Notes: a model not told the origin generated them from the letters alone. DNA of 8,197 nucleotides from an uncultured bacterium (GCA_905214435.1 CAJMMA010000067.1:1-8197); one strand, 5' to 3'. Shown: positions 1 through 6,692, counted from the first letter of the stretch. Translations and numbers: made by a program.

Positions 1-301
1 CCCTCCACCAAGCTTTCCAACTTTCCACTTAACTTAACACCTAAGGTGGAAAGCTGGGTAGAAAGCTGGAAAGTTAAGTGGAAAGCTGGAAAGTACGCGG
101 AAGACTGGCATGCTAGCTCACAGGCTAGGAGGGGCTAATAATTACGCAAGCTATACCGAGCCAAACAAAAAGATACCAATCTGGTTGGTAAAACACCGTC
201 AATGAGCCGCGAGCTAACTAGCTGCGTAAATAAAACCTAAAGAACTGTTGCAAATTAATGGCAAATGCCCAGATAGCGAAATTGCGATTTTCAATTAACT
301 G
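1..301. other. Gene-free, AT-richer upstream region
   Basis: No credible coding sequence is seen in this stretch. Its first 108 bases hold the repeat/hairpin cluster described separately. The rest is AT-richer than the coding DNA and contains short, weak repeats: TTACGCA at 142-148 against TGCGTAA at 223-229 (inverted), and AACTGTT at 243-249 and 298-304 (direct). No tRNA-like fold was recognised. It probably represents the intergenic space downstream of an unseen gene and upstream of the small HTH gene. Confidence 0.5.
4..108. repeat. GGAAAGCTGG repeat cluster forming a long imperfect hairpin
   Basis: Variants of GGAAAGCTGG start near 48, 60, 68, 80, 88 and 99, with alternating spacings of about 8 and 12 bases. 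The reverse complement CTTTCC occurs at 13-18 and 21-26. As a result positions 13-35 and 71-93 are complementary over 23 bp with one mismatch, around a 35-nt loop. That loop itself holds the small palindrome CACCT-A-AGGTG (38-48). Several alternative pairings are possible because the unit repeats. No T-tract follows, so a simple terminator is unlikely. Function is unknown; it could be an intergenic repeat or a protein-binding array. The window edge may cut it. Confidence 0.6.
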
Positions 302-344
302 TTACGTGCAAACAGCAAAATGCTACTATCTAACATGCACGTAA
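302..344 (+). promoter_or_regulatory. Putative promoter framed by a 9-bp inverted repeat (candidate operator)
   Basis: TTACGTGCA (302-310) and TGCACGTAA (336-344) form a perfect 9-bp inverted repeat with a 25-bp spacer. Between them lies TGCTACTAT (321-329), which fits an extended -10 element; no convincing -35 hexamer is seen. A start of transcription near 336 would put the right half-site at the first transcribed bases and the left half-site at the -35 region, a layout suited to repression. The half-site centres are 34 bp apart, roughly three helical turns. The assignment as an operator, and autoregulation by the gene downstream, are inference. Confidence 0.4.
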
Positions 345-382
345 GAAAGCAGATTAACGGTTAAGGCTGAGAAGTGGCAGGT

Positions 383-778
383 ATGTCAGAAGCAACAAGG
401 ACTCGCACGCATGCGCCCGAGGTCAGGCAGCGCGCCGTCGAGATCCTCCAAGAGGGGGTCGGTCATCGCGCCCTCGCCGCGGAGCTTGGCATTCCCCAGG
501 CCACGGCTCGTCAGTGGGCGCGCGCGTATGCCGTGGGCGGTGTCGACGCCGTGCTCAACGCGGGCACTCACCATCACACGTATTCGTACGAGGTTAAGCT
601 TGCCGTAGTTAAGGATCGCCTGGAAAACGGCCTGACGGTTCGCGAGGCCATGATCAAACACAAGATTCCCAGCGAGTCTTCGGTTAAGGCCTGGTGCCGC
701 CAGTATCGCGACGGCGGCGAGGCATCGCTGGTCGACAAGCCGCGCGGACGCAAGCCGCGCGTTAAAAAGGCGGAATAG
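383..778 (+). CDS. Small double helix-turn-helix protein, IS3/IS150 OrfA-like, probably domesticated
   Basis: This 131-residue protein consists of two similar HTH units (about residues 12-58 and 69-116). Each ends in the same pattern, W-x-R-x-Y-x-x-G-G, at W45 and W104. This is the double-HTH layout of the OrfA proteins of IS3/IS150-type elements. The Leu-zipper/coiled-coil C-terminus usual in OrfA is missing; instead the chain ends in a basic PRGRKPRVKK stretch resembling an AT-hook. No OrfB/DDE transposase and no terminal inverted repeats flank it, and it has its own terminator, so it is more likely a stand-alone DNA-binding protein or a remnant than an active insertion sequence. The start is uncertain: ATG 383 is preferred for its natural N-terminus, but GTG 374, with AAGG 7 nt upstream, would add three residues. 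Role unknown; control of its own promoter or of the hydrogenase operon is speculation. Confidence 0.75.
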   Translation: MSEATRTRTHAPEVRQRAVEILQEGVGHRALAAELGIPQATARQWARAYAVGGVDAVLNAGTHHHTYSYEVKLAVVKDRLENGLTVREAMIKHKIPSESSVKAWCRQYRDGGEASLVDKPRGRKPRVKKAE

Positions 779-790
779 CGAACGGGATGG

Positions 791-813
791 TGCGCCCACA
801 GGGGCGCATTTTT
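791..813 (+). terminator. Rho-independent terminator of the HTH gene
   Basis: TGCGCCC (791-797) and GGGCGCA (802-808) form a perfect 7-bp stem with a 4-nt loop, directly followed by TTTTT (809-813). It lies 12 nt after the stop codon and insulates the HTH gene from the hydrogenase operon. Confidence 0.9.
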
Positions 814-904
814 CTTGCCGCCCCTCTGCTCCAAAGCGGACGTGCCCTTACCCCGTACGCCTAAAACTCCCCAGTTGACCGAAAACCCGCCGCTGCTACT
901 CCTT

Positions 905-950
905 AATTGAGCTATAACGTTAAACAATTGCAGCGTTTTGGCATGGGGGA
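905..950 (+). promoter_or_regulatory. Possible promoter -10 and ribosome binding site of the hydrogenase operon
   Basis: TATAAC at 913-918 is a fair -10 box, but no good -35 hexamer lies 16-18 bp upstream; TTGACC at 875-880 is too far away. AATTG (905-909) and CAATT (925-929) flank the -10 box as a short inverted repeat of low significance. GGGGGA (945-950) is a good Shine-Dalgarno sequence 8 nt before ATG 959, and it decides that start over TTG 938. The promoter part is weak evidence; the ribosome binding site is firm. Confidence 0.35.
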
Positions 951-958
951 GTGATGGT

Positions 959-3841
959 ATGACGCTACTGTATTTCCTTACCCTGTTTCCGCTGGTACCG
1001 GCGCTGGGCATGCTGCTTGCGCGCGGTGACCGAGCCCGTGACGCGGTAGGGCTTGTAGGCTCTGGCATCATTATGGCGGTGACAGTTGTAGTCGCCGTCA
1101 TGTTTTTTGGCACGGGCCCGCAGAGCTTCGAGGTGGCACCCGGCACCTCGCACGTGCTCTCCATCATCAGCTCCGTCATCGACGTGATCCTGTGCGCCGT
1201 CGTCCTGTACAACGCGTACAAATATAGGAACGTGCTCACCACGGTGCTCGGCATAGTCCAGCTGGTGGGCTCGCTCGCCTTTGCAGCCATGACGCTGCCC
1301 GCGACCGAAGCCGTCACCGCAACCCCGCTCTACCTGGACTACATGAGCGTGATCATGGTCCTCGCCGTCGGCATCGTCGGCAGTCTGATCTGCGTGTATG
1401 CCCTGGGCTACATGAAGGACTTCCAGGCCCACGACGAGCACGAGGCCGCGCTGCGCGGGCAAACCGCGCCCGACCGTCGCCCGCAGTTTCTGGCGCTCAT
1501 GTTCCTGTTCCTCTCGGCCATGTTCGTTATCGTGACGAGCGACAACCTTGAGTGGCTGTTCTGCGGCTGGGAAATCACCACCGTGTGTTCGTTCCTTATG
1601 ATTGGCTACACGCGTACGCCCGAGGCCATCAAGAACGCCTTTACCCAAATCATCCTCAACATGCTGGGCGGCATCGCGTTTTTGGCCGGACTTATGTATC
1701 TGCACGTTAACGGCATGCCGCTGACCATCTCGGGCATGATCGAGCTTTCCGGCGCCGGAACCGCGCAATCCGCGCTGCTGGTGATGCCGGTCATTCTGCT
1801 GTCGCTCGCCGCCCTTACCAAGGCCGCGCAGATGCCGTTCCATACCTGGCTGCTCGGCGCCATGGTCGCCCCCACGCCCACGAGCGCCCTGCTGCACTCG
1901 TCGACCATGGTCAAAGCCGGCGTGTTCCTGATGGTCAAGCTGAGCCCGCTCTATGCCATCTATCCCGTGACCGGCTTTATGGTCACGAGTGTGGGCGCCA
2001 TCACGTTTTTGCTCGCTGCCCTCATGGCCATCTCGCAGAGCAATGCCAAACGCGTGCTCGCGTACTCCACCATCTCCAACTTGGGCCTCATCAGCGCCTG
2101 CCTGGGCGTCGGCGCGCCCGAGGCCGTGTGGGCCGCCATCTTCCTGATCCTGTTCCACACGGTGGCAAAGTCGCTGCTGTTCCTGTGCGTGGGCACGGCC
2201 GAGCATCATATCGGCAGCCGCGATATCGAGGACATGGACGGTATGTTCAGCCGCATGCCGCACCTGACGCGCCTGATGATGCTGGGTATCATGGGCATGT
2301 TTGTGGCGCCGTTTGGCATGCTCGTGTCCAAGTGGGGCGCCCTGGTGGCGTTTGCGCAGACCGGCAACGTGCTCATGATCATGGTGCTTGCCTTTGGCTC
2401 GGCCGCGACGTTTTTCTTCTGGGGCAAGTGGCTCGCCAAGCTTTCGGGCGTCGACCCCACGGCCCAAAACGTGGAGGGCAATGTTCACAAGACCGAGTGG
2501 GCGGCCCTCAACACCATCGCCGCGCTGCTCATTCTGTGCTGCGTGGCGTTCCCGGTTATCTCGAGCGGTCTGGTGTCGCCTTACTTGGCTATGGTGTTTG
2601 GCCGCGTGCCGTACGTTATTGGCAAGGACTCCATGTATCTGATGGTGGTTATCGTGGCTTTTATCGCCGTGGTACTGCTGACTTCATTCCGCGTGAGTAA
2701 CAAACCGCACGTAAACGTATATCTTTCGGGTGTGGGAACCGACAATTACCGCCATTTCCGCGGCTCGATGGGACACGAGGTAAAGGCCGAAAAGCGCAAT
2801 TGGTACTCGGAGGACGCCCTTGGCGAGAAGCGTATTGGCCCCGCGGGTAGCGTTGTGTGCTGCGGCATCATTCTGTTCGCGCTGCTGTGTTGCGCGTGGA
2901 TTGGGCCCGAGCGGCTTGCCATGAGCGCGCCCTCGGTGCTGCGCGGTAAGTATTTCGAAGGCTCGGGTGTCGTGGGCATCTTTATAGGCACCGTGGCGTT
3001 CGCCTTGATTGCGCCGCTTGTGGGCGGCCTGATCGACGGCATCGATCGCAAGCTGTCCGCCCGTATGCAGGGCCGCGTGGGCCCGCGCTTGCTGCAGCCC
3101 TTCTACGACGTTGCCAAGCTGCTGCGCAAAGCCCCCGCCAGCGTTAACACCATGGACGATACCTACATGGCGTGCGCGCTCATCTTTACCGTGGTGGGCG
3201 GCGGCATCTTTGTGTCGGGTTCCAACACGCTGCTGTGCGCCTTTATGGTGACGCTCGCTGCGATCTTTGTGGTGTTGGCGTCCGCCTCGACGCAAAGCCC
3301 GTTTGCCCAGGTTGGCGCCGATCGTGAGTTGCTGCAGGTTATGAGTTACGAGCCCGCCGTTCTGCTGATGAGCGTGGGCCTGTACCTTGCCACCGACAGC
3401 TTCGATTCCATCGCCGTGACGGGGCAGTCGGCCCCCATCATCGTGTACAGCGCGCCCATTTTCCTCGCGCTGCTCGCGGTGCTTACCATCAAGCTGCGCA
3501 AGTCGCCGTTCGATCTTTCGTATTCGCATCACGCGCATCAGGAGATTGTCCAGGGCGTCGCCACCGAGATGAGCGGCGGCACGCTGGCCAAGATGACCCT
3601 TATGCACTGGTGCGAGACCGTGCTGTTTTTGATGTGGGTGGGCATGTTCTTTGTCTGGGACAACCCGGTGAGCTGGGTGGTCGCCCTGGTCGTGATGGCC
3701 GCGACGTACTTTGTCGAGGTGCTGATCGACAACACCTTCGCGCGCAGCACCTGGCGCAGCTGCTTTAAGCTCGGCTGGGGCGTGGCGCTGGTGTTTGGCC
3801 TGCTCAACCTTATGCCCATCCTCGTCGACGTGTTTATTTAG
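959..3841 (+). CDS. Fused EchA-EchB membrane subunit of Ech-type [NiFe] hydrogenase (NuoL-like + NuoH-like)
   Basis: A 960-residue, highly hydrophobic protein. Residues 1 to about 655 form an antiporter-type ion-pumping subunit (NuoL/HyfB/EchA family). It has the TM-embedded E205 (GWE motif), K225 and K288, the signature around H295 and P305-P307, and the H313-S-S-T-M-V-K319 helix. Its C-terminal soluble segment (about 600-640, including FRGSMG and RNWY) and last helix are also typical of this family. From about 672 onward the sequence is a NuoH/HycD/EchB-type subunit, which anchors the hydrogenase head. It shows the R697...R702-M-Q-G-R-V-G-P motif and the S849-P-F-D...H860-Q-E-I-V...E870 loop. 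In characterised Ech enzymes these are two separate genes, so the in-frame fusion is notable. The start at ATG 959 is set by GGGGGA 8 nt upstream; an in-frame TTG at 938 lacks this support. The stop codon overlaps the next gene's AGGAGG. Known family role: couples electron flow from ferredoxin to protons with ion translocation across the membrane. Confidence 0.9.
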   Translation: MTLLYFLTLFPLVPALGMLLARGDRARDAVGLVGSGIIMAVTVVVAVMFFGTGPQSFEVAPGTSHVLSIISSVIDVILCAVVLYNAYKYRNVLTTVLGIVQLVGSLAFAAMTLPATEAVTATPLYLDYMSVIMVLAVGIVGSLICVYALGYMKDFQAHDEHEAALRGQTAPDRRPQFLALMFLFLSAMFVIVTSDNLEWLFCGWEITTVCSFLMIGYTRTPEAIKNAFTQIILNMLGGIAFLAGLMYLHVNGMPLTISGMIELSGAGTAQSALLVMPVILLSLAALTKAAQMPFHTWLLGAMVAPTPTSALLHSSTMVKAGVFLMVKLSPLYAIYPVTGFMVTSVGAITFLLAALMAISQSNAKRVLAYSTISNLGLISACLGVGAPEAVWAAIFLILFHTVAKSLLFLCVGTAEHHIGSRDIEDMDGMFSRMPHLTRLMMLGIMGMFVAPFGMLVSKWGALVAFAQTGNVLMIMVLAFGSAATFFFWGKWLAKLSGVDPTAQNVEGNVHKTEWAALNTIAALLILCCVAFPVISSGLVSPYLAMVFGRVPYVIGKDSMYLMVVIVAFIAVVLLTSFRVSNKPHVNVYLSGVGTDNYRHFRGSMGHEVKAEKRNWYSEDALGEKRIGPAGSVVCCGIILFALLCCAWIGPERLAMSAPSVLRGKYFEGSGVVGIFIGTVAFALIAPLVGGLIDGIDRKLSARMQGRVGPRLLQPFYDVAKLLRKAPASVNTMDDTYMACALIFTVVGGGIFVSGSNTLLCAFMVTLAAIFVVLASASTQSPFAQVGADRELLQVMSYEPAVLLMSVGLYLATDSFDSIAVTGQSAPIIVYSAPIFLALLAVLTIKLRKSPFDLSYSHHAHQEIVQGVATEMSGGTLAKMTLMHWCETVLFLMWVGMFFVWDNPVSWVVALVVMAATYFVEVLIDNTFARSTWRSCFKLGWGVALVFGLLNLMPILVDVFI

Positions 3842-3853
3842 GAGGCGGCATCC

Positions 3854-4474
3854 ATGGATCATAAAATGTCGCGCTCGCCGTGGGTTATTCATTACGACGG
3901 CTCGAGCTGCAACGGATGCGATATCGAGGTGCTGGCCTCGCTCACGCCGCAGTTCGATGCGGAGCGCTTTGGCGTGGTCAACACCGGCAACCCCAAGCAT
4001 GCGGATATCTTTTTGGTGACGGGGTCGGTCAATGCCCAGAACCTGCCCGTCGTGCGCCAGATCTACAACCAGATGCTCGAGCCCAAGTGCGTGGTGGCGT
4101 GCGGCATCTGCGCGTGTTCGGGCGGCGTGTTCCGCGATGCCTATAACGTGATCGGCGGCGTGGACCGCGCGATTCCCGTGGACGTGTACGCGCCCGGGTG
4201 CGCCATTCGCCCCGAGACCGTGATCGATGCCATCGTGGAGGCGTGCGGCATCCTGGACCAGAAGGAGGCCGTGATGCGCGCCGGCGGCGATCCGCTTACC
4301 GTGGGCGGTGCCGCTACCTGGGACGGTGGCGTTGAGCTGGGCGAGGACGGGTTTGTGGCTGCTGCGGGGGCCGGGACTGACGGTGCCGGTGACGCGCCTG
4401 CCGGGAAGCCCGCCGCACCCGCTGCTGGCGACGCACCTGCTGAGACGCCCGTCGCTGCAAAGGAGGCCGAGTAA
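3854..4474 (+). CDS. echC: Ech-type hydrogenase small subunit (NuoB/HycG/EchC-like) with Ala/Pro-rich tail
   Basis: A 206-residue electron-transfer subunit carrying the [4Fe-4S] cluster next to the NiFe site. The four ligands are visible: C19 and C22 in SSCNGCDIEV, C86 in GICACSGG, and C116 in PGCAIRPE. The conserved domain ends near residue 150. It is followed by about 40 residues very rich in Ala, Pro and Gly (about 165-206), which family members do not normally need and which are likely disordered. AGGAGG at 3840-3845, overlapping the upstream stop, sits 8 nt before the ATG. The stop overlaps the next start as TAATG. The CNGCD motif, without the paired Cys typical of complex I NuoB, and the following genes mark this as a hydrogenase subunit and not as complex I. 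Confidence 0.93.
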   Translation: MDHKMSRSPWVIHYDGSSCNGCDIEVLASLTPQFDAERFGVVNTGNPKHADIFLVTGSVNAQNLPVVRQIYNQMLEPKCVVACGICACSGGVFRDAYNVIGGVDRAIPVDVYAPGCAIRPETVIDAIVEACGILDQKEAVMRAGGDPLTVGGAATWDGGVELGEDGFVAAAGAGTDGAGDAPAGKPAAPAAGDAPAETPVAAKEAE

Positions 4475-5193
4475 TGCAAAAGGCTATCTATACCACCGTC
4501 GGGCTCGACGAGCTTCTGTCGCATGTCCAGGCGCTCAAGGGCGCCGGTGCCCGCTTTGTGCAGATGCACGCCGAGCGCTGTGTGGACGACGGATCGTATC
4601 GCCTGGTCTATACGTTTATCAACGTTCGTGCTGCTCAGGAGCATATTGCGCAGGACGGCAGCTATGCGATCGAGAACCTGGTGGTTGAGGGAATTGATCA
4701 GTACCAGGAGATTCCGTCCATCAGCTCGTACTATCCGGCGGTATTCCCGTTTGAAAACGAAGCGCACGACCTATTCGGTCTTGCCATCACCGATATGCAG
4801 ATCGACTTTAAGGGCTTTTTCTACCAGGTCTCGACTGCCGAGCCCATGAGCGTTATCACGCCCGAGGTGAAGGCTGCGCGAGAGAAAGCCATGAAGGTCC
4901 GTGCCGCTGCCGAGGCCAAGGCGCGCAAGGCCGCGGCCGAGAAGGCCGCCGCTGCTGCGGCTGCTGCAGGGGAGGGCGCCGCGGGCGCTGGTGATGCCGC
5001 GGGCGCCGCCGTCGCTCGGCCCGCTGCGGCTGCCGGCTCCGATGCTCAGCATGACGAGGCCGCGGCCAAGGCCGCACTTAAAGCCGCCGAGATGGAGGCA
5101 AAGCTCGCCGCCATGGATCCCGAGAAAGCGGCCAAGGTCCGCGCGGCGCTTGCCGCCAAGGTCGTCCGCGACAAGCAGAAAAAGGAGGCGTAA
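4474..5193 (+). CDS. echD: Ech-type hydrogenase 30-kDa-like subunit (NuoC/EchD) with long Ala/Lys-rich helical tail
   Basis: Residues 1 to about 125 are a NuoC/EchD-type domain with the typical segment YPAVFPFENEAHDLFG (87-102). It is a structural, cofactor-free subunit that sits against the large subunit. In formate hydrogenlyase (HycE/HyfG) this domain is fused to the large subunit; here it is separate, as in Ech. Residues from about 128 to 239 form a long, highly charged, Ala-rich extension with many Ala-Lys-Glu stretches, an Ala/Gly break near 160-180, and a more structured-looking end (about 210-235, MDPEKAAKVRAALAAKV). It probably forms a long helix or coiled coil of unknown role. Translation is tightly coupled: AAGGAGG (4460-4466) inside the upstream gene lies 7 nt before the ATG, and start and stop overlap by one base. 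Confidence 0.88.
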   Translation: MQKAIYTTVGLDELLSHVQALKGAGARFVQMHAERCVDDGSYRLVYTFINVRAAQEHIAQDGSYAIENLVVEGIDQYQEIPSISSYYPAVFPFENEAHDLFGLAITDMQIDFKGFFYQVSTAEPMSVITPEVKAAREKAMKVRAAAEAKARKAAAEKAAAAAAAAGEGAAGAGDAAGAAVARPAAAAGSDAQHDEAAAKAALKAAEMEAKLAAMDPEKAAKVRAALAAKVVRDKQKKEA

Positions 5194-5198
5194 GGTCC

Positions 5199-6287
5199 AT
5201 GGCACATCGCTCCGTTATTCCGTTTGGCCCGCAGCACCCGGTGCTGCCCGAGCCGCTTCATCTGGACCTGGTGATCGAGGACGACCGCGTTCTCGAGGCA
5301 ATTCCGCAGATCGGCTTTGTGCACCGCGGACTCGAGAAGCTCACCGAAAAGCGCGACATGCATCAGTTTGGCTACATCGCCGAGCGCATCTGCGGCATCT
5401 GCGCCGTGGGCCACAGTTACGGCTATGCCAGCGCCTGCGAGCGCATGCTCGACATCGAGGTGCCTGGCCGTGTGCAGTATATCCGCACCATTTTGCACGA
5501 GCTTTCGCGCATTCACTCGCATCTGCTGTGGCTGGGCCTGCTCGCCGATGCCTTTGGCTTCGAGGCGCTGTTCTATCGTTCGTGGACCCTGCGCGAGCAG
5601 ATTCTCAAGATCTTTGAGAGCACGTGCGGCGGGCGCGTGATTCTGTCGATTAACGAGATCGGCGGCCTTAAGCACGATATCGAGGACTCCGAGCTGGCGG
5701 GCATTGTCCAGACGCTCGAAGCCATGCGTCCCGACTACGAGGCCCTGGTGCATACGTTTTTGGACGATGACAGCTGCGGCGAGCGCCTGCATGGCGTGGG
5801 CTCAATCAGCAAGAAGGACGCGCTGGATCTGTCGATGGTCGGTCCGTTCGGTCGCGCCTCGGGCGTGGATTACGACGTGCGCATGTTTGGCGACGGCGCC
5901 TATGCGGATCTGGCCGCGTTTGAACCCATCGTGGCGACCGACGGCGACTGCTATGCCCGCTGCCAGGTGCGTTGCGCCGAGGTCACGCAGGCCATGGATA
6001 TCATCAAGGAGCTTGTCGGTAAGATTCCACACGACGGCATCGGCGGGCGCACCAAGCTTACGCCGGCCGACGGCGCGCGCGGCGAGGTTGTGATTGAACA
6101 GCCGCGCGGCGAGGCGTACTACTATGTACGCGGCAACGGCACCAAGAACCTGGACCGTTTTCGCGTGCGCACGCCGACGTCGCAGAACCTGGCGGGTCTG
6201 ACACATGCGCTGCAGGGCGTGCTCCTTGCCAACGTGCCCATGATTATCCTGACCATCGACCCCTGCATTAGCTGCACGGAAAGGTAG
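5199..6287 (+). CDS. echE: Ech-type [NiFe]-hydrogenase large (catalytic) subunit (NuoD/EchE-like)
   Basis: A 362-residue catalytic subunit. The NiFe active site is bound by C65 and C68 (E-R-I-C-G-I-C) and by C356 and C359 (D-P-C-I-S-C). All four ligands are present, so it should be a true hydrogenase and not a complex I homologue that has lost the metal site. The N-terminal G39-F-V-H-R-G-L-E46 motif is shared with NuoD. The protein ends as C359-T-E-R, with no C-terminal extension beyond the second motif. From family knowledge, EchE and CooH also lack the extension, and this fits the absence of a maturation endopeptidase gene here. AAAGGAGG (5181-5188), in the last codons of echD, lies 10 nt before the ATG, and the gap to echD is 5 nt. 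Reaction: 2 H+ plus electrons from ferredoxin to H2, reversible, on the cytoplasmic face of the membrane. Confidence 0.95.
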   Translation: MAHRSVIPFGPQHPVLPEPLHLDLVIEDDRVLEAIPQIGFVHRGLEKLTEKRDMHQFGYIAERICGICAVGHSYGYASACERMLDIEVPGRVQYIRTILHELSRIHSHLLWLGLLADAFGFEALFYRSWTLREQILKIFESTCGGRVILSINEIGGLKHDIEDSELAGIVQTLEAMRPDYEALVHTFLDDDSCGERLHGVGSISKKDALDLSMVGPFGRASGVDYDVRMFGDGAYADLAAFEPIVATDGDCYARCQVRCAEVTQAMDIIKELVGKIPHDGIGGRTKLTPADGARGEVVIEQPRGEAYYYVRGNGTKNLDRFRVRTPTSQNLAGLTHALQGVLLANVPMIILTIDPCISCTER

Positions 6288-6294
6288 GCGCGGC

Positions 6295-6636
6295 ATGAGT
6301 TTACTGACATTTGCCAAGACGGCCTTGGGTTCTATGGTCAAGCAGCCGGTAACGGTGTGCTATCCGCAGGAGAAGCTGACGGCGCCCGAGCGCTTGCGCG
6401 GGCATATCGTCAACGACATGGACGTGTGCATCTGCTGCGGCATGTGCGCGCGTCGCTGCCCGGCGGGCGCGCTCGCGGTCGATCGCAAGGGCGGAACGTG
6501 GACGATCGACCCGTATGCTTGCGTGGTGTGCGGCGAGTGCATCGAAAGCTGCCCTAAACACTGCCTGAGCATGGACACCGCCCGCACTCCAGTTGCGGCG
6601 GACAAGACCCCCACGGTAGAAACCAAGCCGGAGTAG
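6295..6636 (+). CDS. echF: Ech-type hydrogenase ferredoxin-like subunit, 2x[4Fe-4S] (NuoI/EchF-like)
   Basis: A 113-residue polyferredoxin-type subunit and the likely entry point for electrons from soluble ferredoxin. Two complete [4Fe-4S] motifs are present: C45-x2-C48-x2-C51-x3-C55-P and C76-x2-C79-x2-C82-x3-C86-P. An extra Cys (C47) gives the unusual C-I-C-C-G-M-C run. The N-terminal 40 residues resemble the NuoI-type region that docks on the membrane part. The last 20 or so residues are a Thr/Pro/Lys-rich, probably disordered tail. The gene starts 7 nt after echE; AAGG (6281-6284) is 10 nt upstream of the ATG, a weaker site than those of the other operon genes. It is the last gene of the operon, matching the echABCDEF order. 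Confidence 0.92.
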   Translation: MSLLTFAKTALGSMVKQPVTVCYPQEKLTAPERLRGHIVNDMDVCICCGMCARRCPAGALAVDRKGGTWTIDPYACVVCGECIESCPKHCLSMDTARTPVAADKTPTVETKPE

Positions 6637-6658
6637 CGCTGGAGTAGAACTGGAATAG

Positions 6659-6692
6659 GGGGCCGGTGGGGCGAAAATGCCCCGCCGGCCCC
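6659..6692 (+). terminator. Very stable GC hairpin after the hydrogenase operon, without T-tract
   Basis: GGGGCCGG-T-GGGGC (6659-6672) pairs with GCCCC-G-CCGGCCCC (6679-6692) around the 6-nt loop GAAAAT, giving 13 Watson-Crick pairs and one T-G pair. It lies 22 nt after the echF stop. No run of T follows (the next bases are GCGCATGAG), so it is not a canonical Rho-independent terminator. It may block RNA decay from the 3' end or work together with the hairpins further on. Confidence 0.6.

Noticed and set aside
302..813. Complete IS3-family insertion sequence
   Set aside because: No OrfB/DDE integrase frame, no matching terminal inverted repeats and no target duplication were found around the OrfA-like gene.
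938..958. TTG start at 938 for the fused echAB gene
   Set aside because: ATG 959 has GGGGGA 8 nt upstream, and the first membrane helix begins right after it; the seven extra residues would be encoded by the ribosome binding site itself.
965..2488. Long minus-strand open frame (507 codons) inside the fused echAB gene
   Set aside because: It is the antisense shadow of a GC-rich gene: rich in His, Gln, Arg and Gly, with no domain, no ribosome binding site, and opposite a well-recognised protein.
2684..4000. Minus-strand open frame of 438 codons across the echAB/echC junction
   Set aside because: Same kind of shadow; it crosses two real genes and their clear ribosome binding site, and its composition is not protein-like.
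959..6636. Respiratory complex I (nuo) operon
   Set aside because: The large subunit keeps all four NiFe cysteines, the small subunit has the hydrogenase CNGCD motif, and only one pump subunit is present, all as in Ech.
959..6636. Formate hydrogenlyase (Hyc/Hyf) operon
   Set aside because: In Hyc/Hyf the 30-kDa domain is fused to the large subunit, which has a cleavable C-terminal peptide; here the genes are separate, the extension is absent, and no formate dehydrogenase gene is seen.
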